Assembly: GCF_016808335.1 (NCBI RefSeq)
Contig: NC_053148.1
Coordinates: 16,830,433 to 16,894,432, forward strand
DNA: 64,000 nt
Direction: 5' to 3'
Source of the DNA: Panicum virgatum
Taxonomy: Eukaryota; Streptophyta; Magnoliopsida; Poales; Poaceae
Shown here: one piece after another, positions 23,601 to 35,600 of the stretch
Numbering within the stretch: position 1 is the first letter of the stretch
Layout of the letters: the number at the start of each line of letters is the position of its first letter
Program-made: the position numbers and the translations under genes
The notes under the pieces: model-generated
The model's database searches: none
Told to the model about the DNA's origin: nothing
What the model saw: the letters and a program-made list of their open reading frames with translations, nothing else

Positions 23601-26600
23601 CAGGGACCGAATACCCAGGTGGTGGCTGCATATACACTTCCTCACGGAGTTCACCGTTAAGAAAGGCATTCTTCACATCAAGTTGAGATATAGACCGCTC
23701 ACGAACAGAAGCCACAGCAAGGAGAGTGCGAACCGTGGTCATATGAGCCACAGGTGCAAAAGTCTCATCATAGTCTCAACCATGCTCTTGCTGAAAACCA
23801 CGCGCTATAAGACGAGCTTTGTAGCGCTCAAGAGAACCATCAGAGCGGGTCTTAACCTTGTAAACCCACTTACAAGTGATAGGACGGACATGTGCGGGAA
23901 TAGGAACAAGATCCCATGTGCCAGTGCGCTCAAGAGCAGCAATCTTCTCTGCCATAGCATGCTGCCATTCCTGATGATGAATGGCATCACGGTAAGAAGT
24001 AGGCTCAGAAAGAACAGTACCCGCAAATCCAAGCCTATCTGGAGGCCGAATCGATTGCCGATCACGAAGAGCATACCGTGTAGAACCCACAGCAGAAGCT
24101 GTCTCATCATGAAGAGATGATACATCAGAAGAAGATGAATCATCAAGAGGAGAAGGTGCAACAGAGGTAGATGGCTCATCAAAAGGAGATGACGCATCAG
24201 AAGATGGTTTCGCAATCCGCCGAGTACGTGTGTAAACACGTGTGACAGGCGGTTTACTGTCATAAGCAGTGCCCACAGGAACCGGTGAAATATCCTCTGA
24301 AAAAGAAGGGACCACAGATGAAGGAGCCATAGAAGAAGGCTCCACAGGTGAAGGAACTACATGAGACTCAACAGAAACTTCAGAGGAAGGCACTAGGTGT
24401 GGAGGGGCAATAGGAGTATCAGGAAATAGTAGAAAAGAGAGTGGCTCAATGATAGATATATGAGAAGCATCAGGAGAAGGACGAGGATAAAAAGGACGAG
24501 ACTCATCAAAAGTAACGTCCCGTGAAACCCTTATCCGATGGCCAACAGGATCCCAACAACGATACCCCTTATGCTCAGCACTATATCCCAAGAAAACACA
24601 CTCAACAGATTGAGCGGTCAACTTAGTGCGCTCACGAGGTGCAAGAAGCACATAGCACACACATTCAAAAAGACGAAGACAAGAATAGTCAGGGAGCTTG
24701 CCACAAAGACGCTCATACGGAATCCCACCATGAAGAGAGGATGAAGGCTGAATATTAATCAGATAAGTGGCAGTGAAAATAGTTTCAGCCCAAAAATGGG
24801 GTGGAATAGAAGAAGCAATCATAAGAGCACGAGCAGTCTCAAGCAAATGACGATGCTTATGCTCAGCAACACCATTCTGAGCATGAGCACCAGGACAAGA
24901 GAATTGAGCAAGAGTGCCTTGCTCAGAAAGGAACTGACTAAGCGCTCCAGATAAATACTCCCCAGCAGAATCAGCACGAAAGACCCTAATAGGAGTATCA
25001 AACTGAGTACGGATCATGATCGCAAAATTTTTATAGATAGACAAAGCCTCACTACGATTTTTCATAAAGTAAATCCATGTGTGGCGAGAAAAATCATCTA
25101 TAAAAATGATATAATATCTATGGCCTCCTTTCGAAACGAAGAGAGCCGGACCCCATACATCAGAATGAATAAGATCAAAAGGATGTTTCGACACCGAATC
25201 ACTAGAATAGTAAGGAAGCTGGAGCTGTTTTCCTAGACGACAAACCTGACACTGTTCTAGAGATACATCACCAGAGACTGACCCTAAAAGACCACGACGA
25301 ACGAGCGTAGACAGACGCGAACCACAGAGATGTCCCAAGCGATGATGCCACTGAGCAAAAGATGATGTGGATGATGTAGATGCAGCAGACCCAACAAGAC
25401 TGGCAGAGGCAGCGGAAGGAAGACGAAGTCAGTCAAGCTCCCAAAGACGCTGAGAATCACGCCGACGAGGGCCAGTACCAACCAGGAGACCCGTGCGGTC
25501 CTGAACACAAGAGTCAGAATCAAGAATCACACGACAACCATGATCAGTGAGCTGGCCAGCAGAGATAAGCTGCATGGTTAGTTTGGGAATATAAGAAACA
25601 ACAGGACATGAAAAGAGGGAGACAAAAGAGTTCCCTGCCCTGCAACAGAGAGAGACGATCCATCCGCAGTGTGAACAGTGATAGGAATAGATGGTGTGCT
25701 AATGGAAGAAAGACTGGTGCGATCAGGAGTCATATGAAAAGAAGCACTAGAATCTAGAATCCAAGGAAAATTACCTGAAGAAGACTGAGAAGCAGTAGCA
25801 GCATCTGACTGTGCAGAGGACTGAGTAACAGAACCAGCAGCTCCCGATGGCGCAGAGGCAGCAAGGCGACGAAGTAACATGAGCATCTCCTGTGCCTCAG
25901 AACCAGCAGAACTCCGCTGAGTGTCTCCAGTATCAGAACCACCAGCACTACTTGTACCCTGTGAAGCACGACCACTACCACGTCGGCGAGACTGATCTTT
26001 CTTCTTCTTGAAGCAAAATGCCTCCACATGAGTTTTCTTACCACAATAGCCACAGTGAAGACGACCACCCCCTCCTCCCTCAGAAGAAGACGCTGATGAA
26101 AGAGGCGCCTTAGGTGGAGGGGTGACAGCTGTAGACGAAGAAGACCGAGCAGCCAATACTGAAGAAGATGAAGACTGCAATAGACCAGCACTGCGAAGAC
26201 AAAGCTCCTCATTACGAACAGCAGCAAGAGCCTCCATCAGAGAAACACAAGGCACACGAGAGACCAACTGAGCTCGAAGCTGCTCAAACTCATCACGAAG
26301 ACGACTCAAAATGTCATAAGTGCGCCTAGTCTCCAGAGCAACCTTCTGAGCCTTACACGAGTCACAAGTGCTGGGTGATAGTGGAGGACCAATAGAATCA
26401 AGTTAACGCCACACTGCAGACATCTGAGCATAGAAATCATCAACTGTAGAATCACCCTGGCGCAAGAGCTGCTCCTGACGTAGAGCAGCAATATAGGTAG
26501 ACTGACCAGTAGGCTCATAACGCTCACGAAGAAAAGCCCACATCTGATGTGCATGCTCAAAACCAACAATATCTGCAGAAATCTGCTCCTCCATACTAGC

Positions 26601-29600
26601 AGCAAGAACAGCACCAGCACGAGCATCCTCATCCAACCATGCCTTGTATGCAGCAAACTGAGACACATAGGACTCCATACTGGCATCATCATCATCAAGC
26701 ATTTTTGTCTTCACATCATCAGTAGCCTTATCAGGAATAGTAGGCTTGACAGGAACAATAGGAGGAGATGGACAGGGTATATCACTAGTAATAAACTCCC
26801 AAAGACGAAGACCACGCATGTGCCATCGGAAGCGAGGAACCCAATCACGATAGTTAGTGCCATTGAAAAGCACCGGACATCGTGTAATCTGCACACCACC
26901 AGACGACGGAGCGGAAGAGGACGACATCCCAAACAGCAACTGGTGACGGCGAGAGCGCAAAGGAAAAGCGGCGGTCGACGGCGAGAGCGCAAATGAAAGC
27001 GGCGGCAGCAGCAGTTTTTTTTTTTACAAGTACCCTACTGACGAGTCCGGAGCAAAAGCAAACGACAAAAATGAGTCGACAGCAACCACCAGATCACAAC
27101 AGTAGTCCTCTTTTTTTTTACACGGAAGGATTACCCCTGTAGCTCTCGATTGAAATCAACCGAGCAACCAAAACAGAGGAACCAGCACACGGAAGAAAAA
27201 TCCTGGCGCAAGAGAAAGAAAGGAAAAAAAATCAAAGGAACAAACGCACGGAAGAAAACAGAGTCGCGCAGGAGCAGAGGTCCTGACGGTGACCCGTCCC
27301 TCCCGGCGAGAGCACCTCCAGGCAGATCCCAGCGGGCGTAGCAACCACGGGTGAGATGGCAACAGCGGCCGGTGGAGGAAGCAGTTGCGCGACCACGCGG
27401 GGGCGGGCGGAACTGCGGCGGCGGCCGGCGGAGGACGGCGACGGCGCGGCCACAGAAGATGACGGCGGCGGCGCGGCCACGGAAGATGACTGCGCGGCAC
27501 GGCCCCGGAAGATCCCAGCGGCGGCGGCGCAGCAGATCCCGGTGAACAGGTGGGCAAGCGAAGGATTCGACAAAGAGGTTGCACAACAAAGCAACCGATC
27601 CCTTGCACGCAAGTGCAACGTGCAAAGGAGAGAGTAGGGAGACGCAGAAAACCCTAACCCTAAATTTTGGCTCTGTATACCATGTTAGGTTTTATGCACC
27701 AACCAAATGAACCCAAAAGCTTAAGCTATTGAGAAGAGGTGGGCAATCCACTAATACTTCACAACACTCCCACTCACATGCAACCGGAACTAGACGCAAA
27801 TGTGGAAATAAAGAAGGGAGCAGAGGACTTAAAAGATGCCTCTACCAAGAATCGAACTCGAGACCTCTGGCTTTGAACCATGTTATGAATAACACTTGTA
27901 TTTATCATGAGGGCTCTAGGCCCAAATATATACATGTACAGGTGTTAGGAAATATGCACAAAACCCCTTATACAATGGGGAAAATACAAAAGATACATAT
28001 ACATCTAACACCCACCACTATCCATGCTACAACAAATCTGTCCTTAAGACCATCCCTGTTTAATGTATAACTATGAGAAGGCTTTAGGTCCAGATCTACT
28101 TCCGATTTGGTAAAATGACTACTTGTGAATGAGTTTTATGTTTAAGGCGGAATTCATTCATAGAAACAAAATGTAAAATCCTGACAGACTACAAATTAAT
28201 AAAATAAAGAAAAAGCAAGATGAGTTTCACAGTGAATTTATTTATTTCTCTTTGTTTTTTATTTTATAAACTTGAAGTAGAAGGTTGAGAGCCTCCAAAA
28301 CAACAACAAAAAATGAATACGATCGCATATAGCTTGTGTTTGGCACTTGATATGTCCCCACAAAAATATGGCCATGCATAAAAAATATTTACACTTTTTT
28401 ATTGTACACCATGACATCTTGCAAATTGGCATCTCATGTATGTTAAGTCTGTATGTTTTGTAATATATAAAAATAAATTAGAAAATGTGCATGTGATGTT
28501 AGAACAGGTGGCTTCTGTGCTGTATACAATTATCTGACACTTTTAGTCTTAAACATAGTGAGCACAGACAGTAGAAGTAACGTGCTCCTTGGACTGCAAT
28601 ATATTTACCCATATTTATTGGGCTAGTGAGATAGTATATCCTGCTTACATGATTAGCTATTCAGAATCCATGCAGTAACAGCTATGTTTTTGACAATGCA
28701 TGCCTGCTAATCTCCGAATGGCGCACAGCATTCATATTTTTAAATTAACTAACACATTCCTTGTCACGGATGATAGTGTTTGAGGAAGGATTACGGCGTA
28801 GATTATACTTGAACGAAGTTACAGGACGCGGCCCTGGACCTCGCCGGCGCGACGGAGCTGTGGTGGCTCGACGGCGCACCAGGAAGGCAGGGCGGCGGCT
28901 TACAGATGGATATGATCTAAAGCCCGACTCTCCCTCCCTAATTCTTGGCTTATATAATGCCTTACACAAACCGACTCCTAAACAAACTCCAACTAACCTG
29001 AATTAACAAACTAGGACTCTAAACCCTGGCCGCTTGTTGCTTCCTGCTGCGCCGGCTATAGCCAAGCCCCCACATGACATCTCTCCCTCCCTGGAGAAGT
29101 AGCTCGTCCTCGAGCTGGAAGTGAGGGAACTGCTCACGAAAATCATCAAGCGCCACCCAAGAGGTCTTAGCAGCCGGAGCACCTTTCCACCGAACGAGAA
29201 CCTCACGCCTTCCACGAGCTAGACGGCCGCGTATCACTGCTTCGGGCTCAACCACCACCCTGCCATGCTGAACCAAAGGTAATGGTGGCGTCTGAGAGGG
29301 TGGCTCACCATAGAACTTCTTGAGTAAACCCACATGGAACACATCATGTATGTGTGCTCCAGCCGGCAGCGCAAGCTTGTATGCCACATCCCCAATGTGC
29401 TCCACAATCTGGAAAGGACCAAAGAACTTCGGCCCCAACTTGCCCCGCCCTGTCACCTGCAGCGACGCCACCGGCCTATGGAGAAGCCGTAGCCATACCC
29501 AGTCGCCTGGAGAAAACTGCAATTCCCGGTGATAGCGATCACATGCTGCCTTGTGTTGCTGTTGAGCTTGTTCCAGACGGTCACGAACCTCAGACAAGAA

Positions 29601-32600
29601 CTCATCTCTGTCCTTCATGGCTTTCTCCACTACAGGCAGCCGCGCATCGCCAGGAACATAAGAGCGAATGGACGGTGGAGGTCTCCCATACACCAGCTCA
29701 AAGGGCGAGGTCTTGATGGACTGCTGGTACGAGGAATTATAGCAGAACTCCGCCCACGGCAGCCACTCTAACCACTGACGTGGACGATCACCAGTCAAGC
29801 ACTTCAAGTACATCGCTATTATCTTGTGTGTCGCCTCCAACTGACCATCTGACTGGGGATGGAAAGCAGACGTCATCTGCAGCTTTACACCCGCCAAGCG
29901 AAAGAGTTCGCGCCAGAACTCACTTGTAAACACCGGATCGCGATCACTGACAATGGACGCGGGAATCCCATGCAAGCGAACAACCTCTGAGAAGAGCGCA
30001 CGAGCCACCGACGTTGCTGTGTAAGGATGGCCCAGTGGAATGAAATGAGCCGCCTTAGAGAACCGATCCACCACTGTCAAGATCACCGTCTTGCCGTTCA
30101 CCTTGGGAATAGCCTCAACGAAGTCCATGGCCACATCAGACCAGACCGCCGTAGGGACCCCCAGCGGCTAAAGAAGGCCTCCCGGGTGGAGATGCTCACC
30201 CTTGTTACGCTGGCAAACGGAGCACGCCCGAACGAAATCCTGAACCACCACACGATCATTGGGAAGATGAAAATCAGCCCGCAGCCGGTGTAGCGTCTTG
30301 TGCACGCCCTCATGTCCCGTGCCATGGACGAGCTCCAGGATAGCTTGGCGCGCTGCCGACGTCGCCGCCACATAAACGCGCCCCTTGAACATAATCAGGC
30401 CGTCCACCATAGACCAAGGCACCGGTTTGGCACCCCCCCCCCCGAATGGCATCACATAGCTGGGACAAGGCACTGTCCCCATTGATTTCTTGCCGGATGT
30501 CATCGAAGAGGGAGAACTGGGGGGCTGAAAGTGCTAGCAGCTCCCCCTGCCCTTCGTCGCGGCGAGACAACGCGTCTGCCACCACATTCATGGCGCCCGG
30601 CTTGTACTCCATGACGAAGTCGAACCCCAGCAGCTTGCTTGCCACTGGTGCTGCGGGATCGTTGTGAGGCGCTGGTCGAGGAGGAAGCGAAGACTCCGGT
30701 GATCCGTGCGAACCACGAAACGGCGCCCCCACAGGTACGGGCGCCAATGTCGAACTGCTTGGACGAGCCCAATCAACTCTCGCTCGTAGGCAGCGAGCTT
30801 GGCGTGGCGCGGCGCGATGGGCTTGCTAAAGAACGCGATCGGCCCGGCGCCTTGGTGAAGCACCGCGCCAAAACCGGACCCCGACGCATCGCATTCGACG
30901 ATGAAATCCCGGTCGAACGCCGGCAGCTGGAGCACGGGCGCCGTCGTGAGTGCGCGCTGGAGCGTCTGGAACGCGCACGCGGCCTCCTCGTTCCACCTAA
31001 AGCCCTCCTTCTTGAGCAGCGCGGTGAGCGGCGCTGCTATAGTGCCGAAGTCGCTGATGAAGCGGCGGTAGTACCCCGCCAGCCCAAGGAAGCCGCGCAC
31101 AGCACGCGGGGACTTGGGAGGCGACCAATCCAGCACCGCCTGCACCTTCTGCTTATCCATGGCCACACCTTCTGCGGAGATGACATGGCCAAGGTACGCC
31201 ACCGATGACCGCCCAAACTCGCACTTAGACTTCTTGAGGAAGAGCTAGTGATCCTGCAGGGTGCGCAAAACCGTGCGAACGTGGCGGAGATGCTCCGTCC
31301 ACGATGAGCTGTAGATTAATATGTCGTCAAAAAACACAAGGACAAATCTGTGTATGAAAGGCAGGAGCACGTCATTCATCAGTGCTTGGAACGTCGTCGG
31401 GGCGTTGGTGAGCCCGAATGGCATCACCAAGAACTCAAAGATCCCTTGGTGAGTATGGAACGCCGTCTTCTCCACATCCTCCGGGAACATCAACACTTGG
31501 TGGTAGCCAGATCTCATGTCAAGCTTGGTGAAGAACACGGCGCCGCGCAGCTCGTCCAGAAGTTCCTCCACCACCGGGATGGGAAACTTGTCTTTAATCG
31601 TGGCGTCGTTGAGGGCGCGGTAGTCAACGCAGAATCTCCACGTGCCGTCCAGCTTGCGAATGAGGAGCGCCGGCGAGGAGAAGGCCAACGAGCTGGGACG
31701 GATGACCCCCTGGCGTAACATCTCGTCGCACTGTCGCTCCAACTGGTCTTTCTGCGTGTGCGCGTAGCGGTAGGGCCGGACAGCCACGGCACCGACGCCC
31801 CGCTTGAGACGTATGCGGTGGCTGAGGTGACGGCGCAGTGGGAGTCCCTGGGGCTCCGCGAACAGTCCCGCAAACTCCTCCAGGAGGGCGTCCATGAGGT
31901 TGTTGAAGGAATAAGTCTATGTCATCTTGGTCTTTGTGGGTCTCCACCTAGGACAGCATCTAGGACAGGTTTTAGTTTTCTTTTGACTAGCATCTGTGCA
32001 TGCTGCAGCCCAACTCCTTGCATGGTACCTGTGCAGCACGTTGAGCACCTTAGGAGCATCTTAGACTAGTGTGTTGGCTGCCCTGCAGCCCTTGTATAAA
32101 AGAGTGGCCACCCCTCCCGTTGGAAGGCATGGCATCGTGTTTGAGTGAATGAAAAAAACCCAGAAAATTGCCCCAACACTGAGTTTCATCCTCTCAACTC
32201 AATGAGTGAAAATTGAGCTTCTAACAATTGGTATCAGGGCCGTACTATCCTGTAGGTTGGACATCTCCTGCTCTTCTCTCTCCCTAGCGCAGCAGCAGCC
32301 ACAAACTGTAGCAACAGCTAGCGCAGCAGCAGCTGTAGCAGCACCTGCTGCAGCCTCTACTCCTCCCTCCTCCCCTGTGCAGACGAGCAGCAGCTCGTCT
32401 GAAGCAGGCTCGTCCCCACGCAGCAGCCCCCCTGTGGCCCGCCATGTCCGCAGGACCGTCTCGGCGCTCGGTCGCCTCGAGCGCGCGGCTCCAGGAGGAT
32501 GCCGAGCTCGCTGCGGCAAAGGAACGCGAGCGAGCGGCAGCGAAGACCGCTGCAGCGGCGGCAAGGGCAGCAAGGCTGGCGGCGGCGGAGCTAGTAGCAG

Positions 32601-35600
32601 CGAGGGCGGAGGTGGAGGCAGAGGCGGCCGCGGATGCCGCACACGCAGCAGCCGCGGATGCTGCGGCCCTGCGCGGTAGCAGCGCCAGCAGCTCCGTCTC
32701 CGTCGGTGACAGCACCGACGCGGAGCTTCGGCTGGCGAGGGAAGCGGCGCGACAGAGGACGGCGCTGTGGGCGGCCGCGCACTCCCGCGGGCGCGGCGGC
32801 GGCAGCCTATGGCGCGAGCGCAGGGGGGCAGCCTGGACGGGCGCGCGCGGCGCCCCTGGCGGCGGCGCGCACGACGACGGCCGCGCCCCTGGCGGCGGCG
32901 CGCAGGGAGGTGGCGGCGCTCCTGGCTGGGGCGCGCGCGGCGGCGCCCCCGGCTACCACGGCCTCCAGGCGGTGGTCCGGGACGTTGGTCCCGGTGGCGG
33001 GTGGCCAACCCTCACCAAGTCCAACTACGTCGAGTGGGTTGCGGTGATGAGGGTGAGGCTCCAGGTGCGGCACATGTGGGATGCCGTCCAGTACGACGAC
33101 GTCGACTACGACGAGGACCGTCGGGCGCTGGATGCGCTCATCGCCGCAGTCCCTCTCGAGATGCAGTTCTCGCTTTCGCAGAAGGAGACTGCCAAGGAGG
33201 CTTGGGACGCCATTGCTGCGGCTCGCATCGGCAGCGACCGCGCCCGCAAGTCCACATTGCAGGCGCTTCGCAAGGAGTGGAAGAACCTGGCCTTCAAGCC
33301 AGGTAAAGACGTCGACGACTTTGCTCTCCGTCTTAACACACTGTTGCAGAAGATGGTGACGTTCGGCGACGACACCTACGACGAGGAGAGAGCTGTCGAG
33401 AAGCTCTTCCGGTGCGTCCCCGAGAGGTACAGGCAGACCGCTCGCTCGATCGAGTCTCTGCTGGACCTCTCCACCATGACGATCGAGGAGGCGATTGGTC
33501 ACCTCAAGGTCGTCGACAGCGACGAGCCACAACCTCCCTCGGGAGGTATCTCCATCGGCGGGAAGCTCCAACTCACTCAGGAGCAGTGGGAGGCCTGGCG
33601 CGGTGACAGGAAGAAGGGGGGCCCTCTTCCTCGACTGGTGGCCGCAAGCGCGGCAAGCCGCGCAGGGGGCGCGGAGGTGCCCAGGCCGGGGCACGAGGGC
33701 GCGCCGAGGGCGCCGCCCGCGGAGGCGCTCAGGGCGGCGCCGCCGACAGGCCCAAGGCGGCACGAGACGACGCCTGCCACAACTGTGGCAGGCCCGGCCA
33801 CTGGGCCAAGGACTGCCCGCAGCGGAGCCGTGGGGGCCAAGCCCATATCGCGGAGGCCCAGCCGGATGACGAGGCACCGTCCGCCACCCTACTCCACCTC
33901 GACGAGCCGCGTGCCCGAGTCCTCGGCAATGGCTCCGACGACGACACGATCGACGGCTGGTACCTCGACTCTGGCGCCACGCACCACATGACCGGACGGC
34001 GGGAGTTCTTCTCCGACCTGGACACCGACGTAGGTGGCTCTGTCAGGTTTGGGGACTCCTCCGCCGTGGAGATCAAGGGCGTGGGCTCCGTGATTTTCAC
34101 CGCCAAGTTCGGCGAGCATCGGATGCTCACCGCAGTCTACTACATCCCGGCGCTGTGGAACTCCATCATCAGCCTTGGGCAGCTCGATGAGAGCGGCTCA
34201 CGCGTGGTGATCGACTGCGGGGTCTTCCACATCTGGGACCATCGTCGCCAGCTTCTCGCCAGGGTGGTTCAAGAGAAGAACCGCCTCTACATCCTCCACG
34301 TCGGGGTGGCCCAACCTCTTTGTCTTGCAGCTCGCAGGGACGACGAGGCATGGCAGTGGCACGAGCGCTTTGGGCACCTCCACTTTGAGGCCCTGAAGCG
34401 GCTCGGTGCCAAGGAGATGGTGAGAGGCCTCCCGTGCCTCGACCACGTGGAGCAGCTCTGCGACGTCTGCGTGCTGACGAAGCAGAGGCGGCACCCCTTC
34501 CCCCAGCAGGCGAGCTTCCGAGCCAAGGAGCGGCTCGAGCTCGTGCACGAGGACTTGTGTGGCCCGGTGACACCGGCCACACCAGGAGGACGGCGCTACT
34601 TTCTGTTGCTCGTCAACGATCTCTCCCGCTACATGTCGGTGATGATCCTCGGCAGCAAGGGAGAGGCTGCGGACGCCATCAAGCGTGCTCAGGCTGCTGC
34701 GGAGGCGGAGAGCGGCCGCAAGTTGCGCGTGCTGCGCACCGACAACGGCGGGCGAGTTCGCGGCGTACTGCGCGGATGAGGGCATCCAGCGCCACTACTC
34801 CGCGCCGTACAGCCCGCAGCAAAATGGCATCGTCGAGCGGCGCAACCAGACGGTTGTGGGGATGGCCCGGGCCCTCAAGCAGAGGGGGATGCCGGCTGTC
34901 TTCTAGGGAGAGGTGGTGGTGACGGCCGTGTACATCCTCAACCGCTCACCCAACAAGGCACTCGACGGCATGACGCCGTATGAGGCTTGGCATGGGCGTA
35001 AGCCAGCGGTCTCCCACCTGCGGGTCTTCGGCTGCCTCGCGTTTGCCAAGGAGCTTGGCCACATCGGCAAGCTCGACGACAGGAGTACTCCGGGAGTGTT
35101 CATCGGCTACGCGGAGGGCTCGAAGGCCTACCGCATTCTCGACCCGGAGACACAGCGTGTGCGCACGGCGCGCGATGTTGTGTTCGACGAAGGGTGAGGA
35201 TGAGCGTGGGACAAGACAGTGGACGACGGCTCGGCTCCGACGTACGACGACTTCACCGTCGAGTACGTCCACTTCGAGGGAGCTGGGGGAGTAGGCAGCT
35301 CTTCTTCGCCGAGCATGCCTACCTCGGTCCCCGAGCCTCCACCGACTCCGGCGCCTGCTACACCGGCGGTACCACGCTCTCCAGCCACGACTCTGGCTGC
35401 GCCGAGTTCCTCGGCTACACCACCACAGCCGGCGACGCCACGCACTCCAGCTCCTGCTCATGCTGAGCACAGCCCGGTGGAGTTCGCTACTCCGCTCTCT
35501 CACGACGAGGAGCGCATCGACGCGTACCACGACGGGGAGCCGTTGTGGTACCGCACGATGGAGGACCTTCTCGGCGATCAGCCGACGCCAGGTCTGGTGC

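Larger units (their letters stand above)
22340..28010 (-). mobile_element. Copia element with 130-bp LTRs (5671 bp) in intron 2
   Basis: LTRs lie at 22340-22469 (3' LTR) and 27881-28010 (5' LTR), each 130 bp, with inner ends TGTTA...TAACA; the 3' LTR copy has TG changed to TA at its outer end. A 5-bp TSD CCCAC flanks it (22335-22339 and 28011-28015). The LTRs differ at about 4 of 130 positions by eye, all transitions. The polypurine tract is the complement of CCCCCCCTC at about 22470. Gag-pol runs on the minus strand and is nearly full length but broken. The very short LTRs recall the Tos17-like class, though I do not claim the same family. It inserted 25 bp after the 5' splice site of intron 2. 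Confidence 0.93.

Noticed and set aside
27131..27640. Open frames on both strands in the Copia leader
   Set aside because: This GC-rich leader lies between the primer site and gag of the minus-strand Copia. The frames are overlapping and low-complexity.
22340..28015. Shorter LTRs beginning at TGAATA with no TSD
   Set aside because: Extending the LTRs to TGTTA...TAACA (one end mutated to TA) gives 130-bp LTRs with an exact CCCAC duplication, which explains both ends.
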